From: Artocarpus heterophyllus
Lineage: Eukaryota; Streptophyta; Magnoliopsida; Rosales; Moraceae
Direction: 5' to 3'
Assembly: GCA_025403435.1 (NCBI GenBank)
Contig: CM046342.1
Location: forward strand, 16,804,519 to 16,868,518
DNA: 64,000 nucleotides
Below the pieces are notes generated by a model. That model was not told the DNA's origin. It was given only the letters and a program-made list of their open reading frames with translations, and searched no databases. Shown piece after piece: positions 43,880-56,635 of this stretch. Numbering within the stretch: position 1 is the stretch's first letter; every line of letters begins with the position of its first letter. Position numbers and translations under genes: made by a program.

Positions 43880-45060
43880 TCAACAGTAAAAATTCTTTAG
43901 GAGCTCAACATTCCACAGGTGGGCGAGCACATTCCCTTCTCTATCAAAAATCTTATACGTGCCTGGCCAAATGATACCAACCACTCTAAACAGGCTATCC
44001 CATTTAGGTCCAAAAGAACCAAGCTTGGGATGTTGAATGGTCACCTTCTTCAAAACTAGATCACCAACTTTGAAACTTCTTGGCTGTACCTACTTGTTGT
44101 AGTATCGGGCAACAACTTGATTCCGAGCAACAATGCGGATGAAAACGGTGTCTCTTTTTTCTTCTAGGAGATCGAGCTCGGACATCATTAGGTTGATGTT
44201 TCATTGCTCGTTGTAGTGTTTAAACTCTTAAGCTCGGCAAGCCAATGTCTGTCAAAATTATAGCCTTGGCCCTATAAATTAGGGAGAATAGAGTCTCTCC
44301 CTATTGTCCGAGCAATGGTGTGATAGGCCTAGAGCACTTTCGAGAACTCATCGATCTAGGAGCCTCGGTGCCCTTGAGGCCTTCCAGTTTCTTCTTAAGA
44401 TTGTCCTTGATGGTCTTAATGACTACCTCAACTTGCCCGTTGCTTTAGGGGTAGTCCGGTGAGGAGAACACTTTCTTGATGCCAAGCTGCTTACACATTC
44501 TGAAGAGGTTAGCTGCTTTGAATTGTTTAGCGTTATCGGTGACTATGGTGTGTGAGATGCCATACTAGCAGATTATATTCTTCCAAATGAAGTTGGTGCA
44601 CCTAGCTTTAGTCATGTTGGTATAGGGCTCGACCTCTACCCATTTAGTGAGGGAATCGATGGCCACTATATAGTATTTAAATTATAATTGGGCCATACGT
44701 AGAGGACTGATTAAATTAATGGCCCATTTGGCAAACTGCTAGGCAAATACCATGGAGTCGAGTGTTTAGGCATGGCGCCTGATTACAGGGGCAAATTGCT
44801 GGCCTTTGAGGCACTTGTGTATATATTCCTTATAGTATTGGTCCATGGTCGGCCAGTAGTAGCCCTAACGGAGGCAGTTAAAGGATAGGAACGTCCCCTG
44901 CATGATTGCCGCACAACCTGCTATGTATTTTATTTATAAGGTACCGTGTTTCTTGAGGTCCAACATATCTTTGATAAGGTGTGGTGTAGCCGCGTCTATA
45001 GAGTTTTGCCTCGATCATCGAATGCCAGGCCGAGTTATTGCAAACTCGTTAGGCAGTTTA
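43880..45060 (-). pseudogene. Tat/Retand gypsy integrase relic
   Basis: Minus-strand translation shows the integrase C-terminal end (RSFKVGDLVLKKV at about 44050-44090, PKWDSLFRVVGIIWPGTYKI at about 43950-44010, LAHLWNVELLKN close to 43890) and the catalytic core (HTIVTDNAKQFKA at 44520-44552, the second DDE position; SNGQVEV at about 44420-44445; a WVEVEPYTN block at about 44620-44650). Several stops interrupt it. GC content is higher than in the surrounding AT-rich DNA. Confidence 0.85.
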
Positions 45061-45349
45061 GCTATGGTTAGTATCAGATGATCGGATCCATCCAAGTTCT
45101 GGTCTGGTCATTGGCTGTGTTCATTAGTTCTTTTCTGATGCTCAGCTCAGCTAGCTTCTCGGTTGGAATTGACGTTAGGTTGTTGTCTTCTAAGCCCGAG
45201 GCTAGTAGAGTAAGTGTGTCGACCTTAGTGTTTTCCTCCCTTGGGATCTAAACAAAGAAGTAACTCTTGAATTGTCCGAGCAAGGCTTTAACTTCACTTA
45301 GGTACACGGCCATGGACTCGCTCCGAGCCTGAAAGCCGTCGATCACCTA

Positions 45350-45688
45350 TTAAATAATGAGCATCGAATCACTGTGAATGCGGATGCAATCCACCAGAAA
45401 GTCATGCACGATTCTAAGGCCGACTATCAAGGCTTCATATTTGTCCTCATTGTTTGGGGCCTTGAAATCAGAATGAAGTGTAGAGCTTGTCTTGTAGCTA
45501 TCTAGACTGGTGAGGATAAGATCAATGCCCGACCCATGCATGCTCGAGGATCCGTCGACAAATAGTTTCCATTTGGGTTCAAGCTCGGTCGCGCTACTGT
45601 TGGGTGAGTCATGATCTTTGACAGGTGCCTTCTTGGCTGAAGGAGTGGCCTGTCCGGTATCCGTGAACTCTGCTATGAAGTTGGCCAA
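45350..45688 (-). pseudogene. Tat/Retand gypsy RNase H relic
   Basis: A 112-codon open stretch with KWKLFVDGSSSMHGSGI (first catalytic Asp at residue 45 of the stretch), NNEDKYEALIVGLRI (second acidic position) and IRIHSDSMLI (third). All three expected acidic positions are present, but the frame is broken on both sides, between RT (right) and integrase (left). Confidence 0.85.
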
Positions 45689-45699
45689 AGCTTACGCTT

Positions 45700-47133
45700 T
45701 TATGGCTATTGGGGGCATCAAATGTATGTTGAATTCTCCAAGCTCTATAGACCACTTCGCCATTTGACTAGAAATATTTGGATTTTGAAGGATATGGCGT
45801 AATGGATAATTGGTCGGGCCCCAAATCATGTGCTCTTAGAAGTACGGTTGGAGCTTCTAAGCAGAGGTAATGAGGGCAAATGTTAACTTTTCCAATGGAG
45901 GATACTTCTCCTTGGCCCCTAGAAGGCTTTGCTGATGTAGTAAACTAGTTTCTGGACATTCTCTTCTTCTCAGATGAGGACTGAGCTAACCGCCTTCTCG
46001 GACACGGCCAGGTAGGCAGAAAGTATCTCTCCCGGTAGAGGTTTGGATAGGAATGGTGGTGTGGCCAAGTATTTTTTGAGATTTTGGAGCACTTTCTCAC
46101 AGTCCCTACTCCATTCAAACCTCCCCTTGAATGCTTAAAAAAAGGCTGGCAGTTGTCAGTGGACTGTGAGACGAATAGGGATAGTGTGATGACTATGCCG
46201 TTCAGCTTTTGGACTTTCTTGACTATTCAAGGAGAGTGCATGTTTACCACATCTTGGGCTTTGACAAGGTTGAGTTCAATGCCGCAATGGTTGACCATGA
46301 ATCTGAGGAACTTGCCGAACTCTACTCCAAACGTGCACTTGGTGAGGTTAAGTTTCATGTTGTATTCTCGAAGCATGTCGAAGCTATCTCGGAGGTCTGC
46401 AATGCGATTAGTTACTCGAATTGACTTGATGAGCATGTCATCAACATACACCTCTATAGTCTTCCTAATCTGCTGAGCAAACATCTTATTCATCAGGCGC
46501 TAGTAAGTGGCGCTGGCATTCTTCAAACCAAATGGCATGACCACGTAACAGAACAACCCATGTCTGTGGTGAACACGGTCTTCACTTGATCTTCCTTGGC
46601 CATCTTGATCTGATTGTAGCTGGAGTAGGTGTTCATAAAGCTCAACAGCTCATGCCTAGCATTCGTGTCTACTAACTAGTCGATCTGAGGTAGTGGAAAG
46701 TGGTCCTTCGAGTAGGCTTTGTTTAGGTCGGTAAAATAGATACAGACTCGCCACTTCTTATTGGCCTTTTTGACTAAGACCATGTTTGCCAACCATTTTA
46801 AATATGTAACTTCTTAGATGAATCCAGCCTTCAGGAGCTTTTAAACTTCCTCATTGATGGCAACATACCTCTCTAGATTTAATGCTCTTTTCTTTTGGAT
46901 GACCGGCTTGTGTCCAAGACAAAGGTTTAGATGATGACTGATGACACTCAGGTCGATCCTGGGCATATCTTCATGGGACCAAGCTAACACATCTTGATAT
47001 TCTGTTAGAAACTTCTCCCAATCTGCCCAGATCTCAGGCTTTAGCTGGGATCCGAGCTGGACCATTCGGTCGGGGTGTTTAAGGTTTAGGTGATATGGCA
47101 CCAGGTCTTTTGTAGACGTGGCTGCACATGTTC
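45700..47133 (-). pseudogene. Tat/Retand gypsy reverse transcriptase relic
   Basis: Minus-strand RT blocks in order from 47100 down: WADWEKFLTEYQDVLAWSHEDM and the DLSVISHHLNL block (46841-47101), then the KWLANMVLVKKANKKWRVC finger block (about 46740-46800), HFPLPQID (about 46680-46710), and TIEVYVDDMLIKS with the YVDD active site at 46437-46448, followed by the KLNLTKCTFGV thumb block. Stops at about 46700, 46680 and 46500 break the frame. The solo LTR at 47134-49251 separates this from the protease/gag part. Confidence 0.88.
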
Positions 47134-49251
47134 TGTCACACCCCAGAGTACAAGAGGTGACATGGCAGATTACTTAAATTAATTAAAAAGTGAATTTAAT
47201 TAAAATCAAGAGTTTAGGGGTTAAATTAAATATAAAAATATGAAGGTTTCAAAAAAAGACCATTTTGTAAAAGAATTCAAGATCTTTGAACAGATAAATT
47301 CATTGAGTAAGAAATAAGTAATAAATATAGCGAGTATGGGTCCCACTAACCCACAACTTGTGCACACACATTATACTGACAATATAATAATACAACTATA
47401 GTCCAAGCACAAAGAAAATTAATACATTACATGCCTTGTTCAATAGTCTACTAGTCCTTCTACTGCTCCTGAGTTCTGTCCGTTGAGTCCTCTCTAAACC
47501 TAAGTGGGAATCCACCTAGAGGGGGGAAATTTAAAAAATAAATAAAATGTGAGCGAAATGCTCAATAGGACTATATTTTAATAAATCATTTAATTTAAAG
47601 AGAAATCTCACTATTCAGGGAATTATTTAAAAGAAACCTTGAATAAATAAATTTAAATAAAACCGTTCTTACCCAAAACAGTTTATTTAGTCAACCAGAA
47701 ACATCATTCTCTTTTCCTAGGTAAACTACATGAATATCACCACCGTAGTGGCCTAGCTGGGTTTTGGGACCTGCTCTCAAGGTCGATCGTTACACGACCC
47801 GATCTCTGATATGGCATCATGCCCTTATATTTATTTATAACATTATTCAAAATCCATTTACCAGATACTTTTATTATTATTCATTATGAAGTTCATTTTG
47901 GACCACAGTTCAAAGAAACATAACCGATAAATCTCATTTTCAATCAACCATTGAAAACATTTTTATAAAAACCCTTTTCAAAGCCAAATCATTATGAAAC
48001 TGGGCTACCAAAGAAAGGATAGAAGCCCTACCTCGACATTCGTGCTGATGCCCTACACCGTAATCCTGGTCCGCTATACATTAGCTCCGGGGAACCACGA
48101 ATGATCCTAGATACACACTAAGTCGATCAATATCTAGTTTGAGACATTCTATTTTACTAAACCATTTCATGATGTCCTAGTGTGCCATTTGTATCTTTAA
48201 AATTATTTTACAATGTTGAAATTTCAATCGGGGTTCAAAACAGTGAAAACGGATGAAAATTATAAAATTTTACCCTACTTCGGCCGGCCGAACGGTGCAG
48301 TTCAGCTTGCCGGATGACAAGTCCGGTCGGCCGAACATTTTCCAAGTTCGGCCTGCCGAACTAGAAAAACCCAGAATTTCCAGCCACGGGTTTTGGTTCT
48401 CCCAAAACTCAAATCTTGATTTTAACTTGTTTTTCTCAAATCCCAGACATAGAAAACAATCATAGATGATAGAAAAACATAATATAACACTTTTGAACTC
48501 ATTTAAACAAGATTTAAACACAAAATCCCAAAAATCCAAAAATGGGAGAAAAATGAAAAAAAATGAAAAATCTTGAATCGAATATGTTTTTCTTCAATCC
48601 AAGCTTAGATTCTAGGTGTTCTAAGTTCCTTTAACTCAAATCAAGGGTTTTCTAAGCTCAAACAAACTTAGATTTCAAAAATGCATGAAAATTGAAAATT
48701 TTGAAAAAGTTTAGAAATTTCAAAACTAACCTCGAATCGAAGCTTTAAATCACGTTCTTGGTTGCCAAATCACGTCCCTGAGCTTCCTACTCGCTAACCC
48801 GAAGCTTGGATTCGAATTTTGATTCAAAAATTTGAGAGAAAAATGAGAGAGGAAGAGAGAGACCGAGAGGGAGAGTGAGAAAAGGAGTCTCACGGGGGCA
48901 GAGAGAGAGAATGAGAGAAATAGTGAGAGAGAGATTAAATAGAGATAAATAGTGAGAGAGAGAGAGATTAAATAGAGAGAAATAGTGGACGATTTTACTG
49001 TGCGAAAACTATGTACCGTCCACAGTTTTGTAAAACCAAATATATTTAACATTTAACAAACTGTTTTGTTTTAAAAACGCAAAATAACATTTTGAAATAA
49101 TAAGGAATCATTAGAATTCATTAAATTAACAAAACAACCTAAAATTTCAAAATTTAACCAAATGATCAAATTAATTTTGAAACATTAGTTATGGCACACT
49201 AATTCATCATTTTACATTACAATATCATTAAATAAATTTTGGGGTGTTACA
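47134..49251 (-). mobile_element. Solo LTR C, TGTAACACCCC type, nested in the Retand element
   Basis: On the minus strand it starts TGTAACACCCCAAAATTT and ends CTCTGGGGTGTGACA; 2118 bp. Flanks are TGTTC (47129-47133) and TCTTC (49252-49256), a 5-bp TSD with one mismatch. Removing it and one TSD copy leaves the Retand reading frame uninterrupted across the site. No coding domain. Contents: a GA-rich (CT on its own strand) leader-like tract at 48838-48975, a GTGGACG...CGTCCAC hairpin at 48985-49023, a CGGCCTGCCGAA cluster at 48279-48362, and the TGAGCGAAATGCTCA 3'-region motif at 47550-47564. Confidence 0.85.
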
Positions 49252-50850
49252 TCTTCTTCGGACAACTGTAGGTCGAGGTCGAATAACTCTTTTGGCTCAT
49301 GCTAGGCACGAAACTCTATCTCATCCACTTTGAAAATAGTTGAAACATTTAGCTACCGAGCTGCTACTTCCTTAACAACCTTGACATAACATTCTTAGGG
49401 ATCTTTTTGTCTCGACCTCATGACCACGACCCTACTCTCAGTGGGGAATTTCATTGCTAGGTGGTAGGTTGAGACTACAGTTTTAAAAGCATTGAGGGTC
49501 GGCTGGCTGATGATGAAATTGTGCTAAGAAAACTTATTAGCAATGAAGAATTCCACAAGATGTGTTAACTGAACACTGTCTTCACTGAACATGACTAGTA
49601 GGCAAATCATGTCGATAGCTTGAACAAACTCCCTTGAGAAGCCATACAGGGGTGTTTGAACCAGAATCAACACGGCGTTGCTGATCTTGCGTTTATCAAA
49701 TGCTTACTTAAATAGGATATCGACCGAGCTGCCGTTGTCAATTAGCACCTATTGAACTATGTTGTTGGCTATCTTCAGCTCATACACCAAAGCATCATTA
49801 TGCAGATGAATGAGTCTATCTGCTTCTTTCCTCTATGAAGGTGATGGAAACATCTTTTTGATGGCAGATTTTATTAATATATTCGAACATGTTCATGAGG
49901 TTCCCTCTCTCAACCAGCTTGGCCTCCTGAGCGTAAGCCTAGCAGCCACTCGAGGTGTCCTTGGTGAAAGGCCCACCAAAGATCATATGCACGATGTTTG
50001 ATGGGTCTGGGGCATTCCCACCATCGTTTTGTGTTTTGGGCTAACCTTCTCAAGTTGGCTGGTCATTTCTTCGAGCGTTGGTACCGGGGGTCAAAACTCG
50101 CTCAACGAACTCCCTAAGATGCCCTTCTTAGATGAGCTTCTCGATTTGGTCTTTCAATTGAATGCAGTCGTGAGTGTTATGTCTGATATCCTTGTGAAAG
50201 TTACAATATTTATTCTGATTTCTCCTGGCTCGTTCCCCTTCAACAGAGGTGTATTCACCAATAAGTTTTGGTTGCTCACTTGGTTTAGCACCTCATCGAT
50301 GGTGGCTACTAGAAGTATATAGCTTTGGAATTTTCCAGTCGGGACTTTGGACTTATCGGTTTTGGGTTTCTTGTTTTGGTTGGCCTCAGGCTGCCTGGGT
50401 GGATCTTTCTGCTTCTTGCCTTTCTTGCCGCTACTGTAGCCTTTCCCGTCTCGGCGGTTCTTCATGTAATCGGTTGCATTAGCATGCCTTTAGGCATAGT
50501 AAAACATTTGGGAAAATGTGCTCGATTGCTCGAAGGTGAGCGAATAGATTAAACCTTTGTCCTTCAGCCCCATCAAGAAGGCATGCTTTAGAGTTTCGTC
50601 TCCCAAGTGCCTCACCTCTAACGCTACTCAGGTAAAGCGACTGATGTAGTCTCTCACGTCTCTGTCACCTTGCTTAACTGCATAGAGATGGGTTACTTCT
50701 TTCGTCCTAGTTCAAGATGTGGCGAAGGTATCCGAGAAGTCATTGGATAGCTAGCAGAATGAGGACATGGTGCCTAGCTTGATGCAGCGGAATCATTGCT
50801 AAGCTAAACCTGTTAGCGTGAGTGAAAATGCCTTGCGCATGGTGGCATCA
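49252..50850 (-). pseudogene. Tat/Retand gypsy gag (C-terminal part) and protease region relic
   Basis: Minus strand, from 50850 down: gag core (HLYAVKQGDRDVRDYISRF at about 50630-50690, KHAFLMGLKDKGLIYS at about 50540-50590, HANATDYMKNRRDGKG near 50440-50490), a Lys/Gln-rich linker (50360-50440), and a zinc-knuckle-like C-x2-H-x4-H-x4-C word ([14 protein letters not shown] at 50168-50209). This is followed by the protease side, where a VVMRSRQKDP block and AVVSTYHLAMKFPTESR occur at about 49400-49490. The DTG/DSG protease site was not certain. Many stops. Confidence 0.78.
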
Positions 50851-52972
50851 TGGTCTCGCGTCTATTTACGCATTTTAAACTAACCTCAAGTATAAGGTTG
50901 TCTCAAGTAATATTTTCTCGGTGAATCCGAGGTCGAACCCACAAGGAAAGATTTATTCAGTTTCAGTACATGTATTGTATTAACTTTTTCTTTTTATTTA
51001 AACTGAAAATTTTGAGGATTAATATTTATTATTCACAGAATGTATTTACAATATTTACACATTTTTTTACAGCATTTTTCATCTTTAAATTTTGATAATT
51101 TGGAACTTTAATAACAAGAAATACAAATAATAATTTAAGCAGAGTAACAACAATAATAACGACAATTTAAGGAAATAAAACAACAATAATAACAAAGCTG
51201 AGGTTCAAAGGTTCCGTTCTGACGATTATCTTCAATATATTTTAGTTTCTCTTTTTATTTATTGGTTGGTTTAAGTATACACTATACCATCTTATGTCGA
51301 CAATAAATCAAGATTTACCAAGCATTTACTGTGCCATTCTATGTCTATAATGCAACAAAAACAAAACTTAATAAATAAGCAGCATTTCAACATAACTTCA
51401 CTAAAATAACAACCAAGATAGTAAGTTAAGCATTTACCAAGCCATTCTCTATCTACGAGTAATCAAGGTCCCCCCAAGCATTATCCGTGCTAGTCTATGT
51501 CGTCGATAAATCAAAACCGTAATTTTGGCAGAGTTCTAGCTAAGAAAATATTGAAATTCTAAGTTTTCTAAGAAAATATTTTGACATTACAACAGCTTAG
51601 AAAACTAAGAAAAATAAAAAATATTTAAGATAATTTTGCCAGAATTTTCCCCTCTCCCCTCAGCTAAAAAGAAATTTAAAAAGACATAATTAATAAAATA
51701 CTACTAATATTATCGAGCATAATTTTTACAACATAAACTAGGAAATATTTTACAAAAAACTAGACTGAAAAGTAAAATAAAAACTAGACTATTATTACAA
51801 CAGCATTTTCATGCTGCGAGAGGGCTCTCCAAACTGAGGCAAATGCCTCGATATTTATAGGAGATCGATTTTACAAACTGCCATTTGAAATTAATGCGTT
51901 TTCCTGTTGAAAGTTGACGATTTGAATTATTTTCTTCTTTCTTCTTCTCGCTGGTCCGCATTCCTGAGTGTGCAGCTTTTCCTTTGTAATCCTGTGTGAT
52001 GCATACCAAAGCAGCACAAAACAAGCACGATCTGGAGCGTTGAAGACGAGATCCAATGGCTGTCAGACGCAAGGGAGATTGGGCCCAGGTGGTCCAGTGG
52101 GTCCAAGATTGAAGACCGTTGGATCACTCTTGCTATTTTCATCGAACGGATAAAAAGGTGGGAGCAAGTGAACACGATCGCAGGCAATCCAAAGCGGCCT
52201 GAGACGCCCCTGCCTCGCCTGCAGCCTTGTCGGCGCATGTAACGCACGCGCCAATCAGATTTAGACACGTGGACTGCACACTGAGATTCCGCTGACGCAC
52301 CAGATAACGCGTTGACACGCGTCTCTTCCTCGGACGGCTGAGATTAATTTGTCAGTTGATCCGGCGATCCTCGTTACGCCACGTGTCCCTGCTATATGAA
52401 TCCGAATATTTTAAGGATCTTTTTATGCATTTGATGTCCGATTTTATCCGTTTTGGTGTCGTTTTGCTCCGTTTTTTCTCCAGATTTCAAATCTAAAAAT
52501 CACAAACACATTAATATTAATTATTAAACAAAAATATTAAAAATATTTATTTTACAATAAAACACACAAAAATAGATAAAAACTCCTAAAATTTTCAGTC
52601 TCTTGCGATTTAGCACAGATATAATTTTTGTGACTTGGAAATAATTTTAAAAATTACTAAAAATATAACAAGACATATTTATAAACTTAGAACACACTAT
52701 CAAACACACTAAAACTCAAAATAAAATAACTGCACTACTTTTACGGTTTTGACTATTTATAGACTAGACACTTATTTAACACACCAGAATGACTCTAAAA
52801 ATTACTAAAAACATAAAAACAGACTAAAAATGCATTTTTAAACATATTTTCACAGCAAGACACAAAAATATTTATTAACACAAAATTCTATTAATTAGAG
52901 GATTTAATGAGAAATAAAAGCGTAAATAAATGATTTAATTCTTAGAAAATGTACACTTTTACAGTCTCATCA
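50851..52972 (-). mobile_element. Solo LTR D nested in the Retand gag, CATCA target duplication
   Basis: Ends TGGTCTCGCG / GTCTCATCA on the + strand, flanked by CATCA at 50846-50850 and 52973-52977; 2122 bp. Removing it and one CATCA makes the gag reading (an ASDATM word across the join) continuous, which fixes the borders. No coding domain. On the minus strand it ends with a GTGGGTTCGACC...GAATCC...CTTGAGACAACCTTATAC block known from the ends of plant gypsy LTRs just before the primer site, so orientation is taken as minus. It contains degenerate repeats at 51280-51514 and a GC-rich part at 52040-52390. Confidence 0.8.
51280..51514. repeat. Degenerate repeats of an 'AAGCATTT..GTGCCATTCTATGTC' unit
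   Basis: Four related units: CTATACCATCTTATGTCGAC (51281), ACCAAGCATTTACTGTGCC ATTCTATGTC (51316), AGCATTTACCAAGCCATTC (51429) and CCAAGCATTATCCGTGC (51475), most followed by AATAAATCAAG-like or AGTAATCAAGG words. Confidence 0.55.
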
Positions 52973-52977
52973 CATCA

Positions 52978-53560
52978 CTAGCATTCTAGAGGAGCATGTG
53001 ACCTTCGTATAGTTCCAGGTGCTCATCAGTGTCTATCATTCCATCATAAGCTTTGATCTATAGCACCTTGAACTTGTTTGGCATGGGGGCCTGCATGATT
53101 GTGTCAATGAAAGGCGGTTTCGGCAATGCAACCTTCATCTACTTTGTAGCGACAGTTTCTGATCTAGTCAATCTACTGCTGCAAGTCTCATAACCGGCGA
53201 CTGTTGGTGCCTTTGGGCACTTCCACCCTGTACTGGCCTTTGCCCTCTACCCTGTCGCCTCTTCCTTTCGGTCCATCCCGAGCAGGGTGAGCCCCTTAGT
53301 CCTTAAGCCTGTCAAAGACTGAAACTTGGGAGCCTTGGGGGGAGCAATCGTAGCCTTCCCGAGGACCGATTTAGCCTTCCTAGACGAGTCTATTGTTCTC
53401 GGATATGCCCTTCGAGGCTTAACGTCTAATATGTATGGAATCTCCCTCGTTTTGAGAGTCACTCCTCGGCCTTGCTCGACCACCTGCCCGTTTTCCTGGG
53501 CTGGAGAAAGGAGAGGGGGGCGGCTACTGTGCTTATTACTACGCTATTTGCTGTGTAATT
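52978..53560 (-). pseudogene. Tat/Retand gypsy gag N-terminal part relic
   Basis: Minus strand: YDGMIDTDEHLELYEGHMLL at about 52985-53045 and PFIDTIMQAPMPNKFKV at about 53065-53115 are the conserved start of the gag domain of this lineage. Further upstream an open, Pro/Arg/Lys-rich stretch (53247-53483) has no recognised fold and may be the variable N terminus. Stops are present. Confidence 0.75.
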
Positions 53561-54430
53561 AGGCAAACTACAACAGTAGCTCACGGATCGGATCTCGTAT
53601 GGCCTGATCTACCCTGACTTCATTGCCCTAGCTGCTTGATTGGGGCCTCACTACCCGGGCTTCTTGCGAGGTCTGTTTTGATTTCGGTTCTAAGGATTTC
53701 CCGACCCTTATTGTCAGGCACACTCATCTTGGGTGTTTCTGCTTGTAGCCATGCTGAGTATGGCTGTTGACAGATGTGGCTTATTAAGTAATGGTGCTGG
53801 AAAGGCACGATATTTCTAGCGCTAAAATGTTAATGCTTAGCCCTAGTTCGCTAAAGATCAACACCACGTGTGACTGCACATTTTAGTTGGATGACTCTTT
53901 TTGCTCATCTTGCCTCCCAAGGTGGACCCACACAAAAAGAGGGATGCTTTGAATGTAAGGGGGCACCAATTTAGTGCTGGACAAATGCTCTTCAATGCTT
54001 AAGTCAGGTACCTTTTCGGTAGAGTTCGGGAGTAAAGTTAGTTGGGAAAAAGCATGTTCCTCTGAGGTGCAGTAAATGCGCTCAATTTATAGGCTAGTGT
54101 CCCATCAAGACGTGTCAGGTAGTCGGCGACAAGTGTCATGATCCCTATGGGAGGTTTGCTCTCCATCTAAGGGTTGGAATGAGGCCATATATCGACCTTC
54201 TATGATGAGTTGTTGCCTAGGTGCAGGCCTTCTCAGTCCGACCCAAGCACTTCATTCATCCCGAGGAGTTAGGGGCCTTACGTGGCAGCCAATTAGGACG
54301 CACGGAGCACCTTAGAGAGAAATGACTGCATGGAGCTTTGAATTGGCTTGCAACGGCCGATCCCAAGCACGTCGGCCTAATAGCAGCAGGGTGGTGCTCG
54401 GGAAATACGCCGATCACTCCCCCCAACAAC
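53561..54430 (-). mobile_element. Tat/Retand leader and probable 5' LTR
   Basis: On the minus strand the GC-rich block 54430-53980 precedes AAATTGGTGCCCCCTTACAT (53943-53965), which may be a decayed primer site, and then the gag part. Ends near TTGTTGTTGGGGGGAGTG (about 54415-54435) would be the LTR start. No partner LTR was found at the left end of the element (near 41.1-41.4 kb), so identification rests on position and composition only. Confidence 0.4.
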
Positions 54431-55400
54431 AACACTTTCGATTTGCTTTAAAATATCTTGAACGCTTGAAGAACAAGATCCAATTCTTATATCTAATTCT
54501 CACCACTTTTGGCTATTAAAGGTAAATAGATGAGAACTCTCATAAGAGGTCAAAATTAAATAAATACATAAATAAAAAATCTAACTCCTCGCATTAGAGA
54601 ACGTCAAAGGTCCTTGTATAGTAGTATGAAAAGAGTGAGAGAAACTCTCTCATATCCTTGCCTCTAATAGAGACAACAAAAATGAATTTTAGTGATTTAA
54701 GCTAATGAGCTTAAAAACCTGATTTTTGAGAAAAAAAATTGTTGTAAACGGTGAAGAGGGTGATAAAGTAGATAGTTGAGAATTTGTATTGTTTAACCTT
54801 TCTTGCTTATCTTCTTTATGATTTTTCCTTGTGAGGCTTGGGAATCCAAAGAAATGGATGTGAAAAGATAAGAAGGCCTGATTTTACATGGAGTGTTTTC
54901 TCAAGGAATGAAAGGTTCAAGTCTTCAAGGTGTGGTTTGATCAAGCAAAGAGGCTTGTGTAATATTTGGCAATCTAGGCAATTGTAAGTTTTTTCATGAT
55001 ATTCGATATTTTTTTTATATGGGAATTAAAAGAATCTACGGTCTCGCTTGTTTTTGTTTTCATAATTTTTGAAAATGTTTTCGCATGTTTTTTGAAGCAA
55101 AAATTTTAAAAATATTATCAACACAATTCTCAAAAAATTCTTATTTTTTAAAATAAAAATATGTTTACCTATTTTAAAAACAATACCAAACGGCTCCTAT
55201 ATTTTTGTCTGGTCAATATTATAATTGTGTTGAAGTTAAAATTATTTAGTATTTTTCTGCCTTATAAAAAAAAAATCTTATCATTTATTGCATATTTTCT
55301 TAATTAGAATATTCAATGTTTAAACAAAAAAATTAATTAAAAAAAAAGAAGGGGAGGTGGGAGCTTCAATCGTAAGTCGGTTAGTTTAAGTATACTTCTA

Positions 55401-55433
<33 letters not shown>

Positions 55434-56635
55434 GTATGTATATACATACGACTATTCTGGGGAAACCATCGCTATTCCACCGAAAAAAAAAAAAGGAGGC
55501 TTCTTTTCTACCATTCTTGGGTCTTCTCTCATCAACCCTCCTCTCTAAATATCACCTAATCTCTTTCCCTGATTTTACAAAGCCAAACATAAGAAGTTTA
55601 TTTTCTTTCTACTCACACAAGAAGAAGTAACAACAAAAGGTATGGGCACATTCTAGTAGAAGTTGGTTTCCAAACAGTTGACTGGCACACACTCTGTTCT
55701 CGTGACTCTACGTATATGGATACTAATAATCTTACATAGGCACACTTTTGTTTAAAGATCTTATTTTAATACTTGTAATTACTACGAGATTGTCATAAAT
55801 ACGGTTCAGATGATGTTTTATTTGGAGACGTTAATAATTGTAAATATTTATTGTCGGTCCATCTTTTTTAATACAGATCCATCCGTAGTTGTTATACATT
55901 ACAAGGTTTTTAAAACGTTGAAATTTATCCACTTTTTTTAAATAATTATATTAGTTTTAAAGAGAATATAACGTCCTTAGCTTAATTATCTATTAGGGAT
56001 ATGATTATGTTAGACGGACGTTACATTCTCTTTGCCCATATACTTGTCTATATTGGGATATTGTGAACTTGTGGCTTGGGGTTGGTAATTGAAGGGAAAG
56101 TTCTTAAGTTGTTTGCTTCAGAGTTTGAATGGCTTGTAACTTTTGGTATTTGCGGCATTTTATCCTCTATATAAAGGAATGTTCTATAGAATTAAACCTT
56201 GGGCTTTTAGGTTAGAAATGGTTGAAAGGAGGATTTTAGGGATCCTGTGTTATTTCTTCAGCATCCATCCAATCTTCCCTAAATTAAAGTTTTGAATCTT
56301 CAAATGCAAATGTAGCCCATATAAGCAAGGGAACCAATTCTATTTCTAATGGCCCATCAAAGCAAAATCCATTAAAAGTTTTCCGAGCATGGCTTAAGTC
56401 CATAGAAAAGACCAATTCAAATCTTGAAACAAAAAATAAGGCTTGGCCCTAAAACCATACTTTGTGCAAAACCGAGTATCAACAGAAACGTACAAGCACT
56501 ATAAGGAAGAATAATCCACCAAATCCTTGACAGTTTCTAGATTATTCAAGCTGGGGATTCATATTGCATGTTTATTTTTGGTTTTCTCTCATTTTTGCAT
56601 TTGAATAGGGGGACTTTGAAAACTGACTTTAAGAC
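54431..56635. other. No gene seen; (TA)n microsatellite
   Basis: AT-rich sequence with an uninterrupted TA run at 55403-55431. Short open frames only. I found no coding domain, RNA gene or terminal repeat. Confidence 0.45.

Noticed and set aside
48750..49052. Ser/Leu-rich 100-codon minus-strand open frame
   Set aside because: It is the translation of the GA/CT-rich tract in solo LTR C, not a protein gene.
50925..50940. GGTCGAACCC word resembling a tRNA B box
   Set aside because: No A box, acceptor stem or cloverleaf around it. It belongs to the conserved end block of a gypsy LTR.
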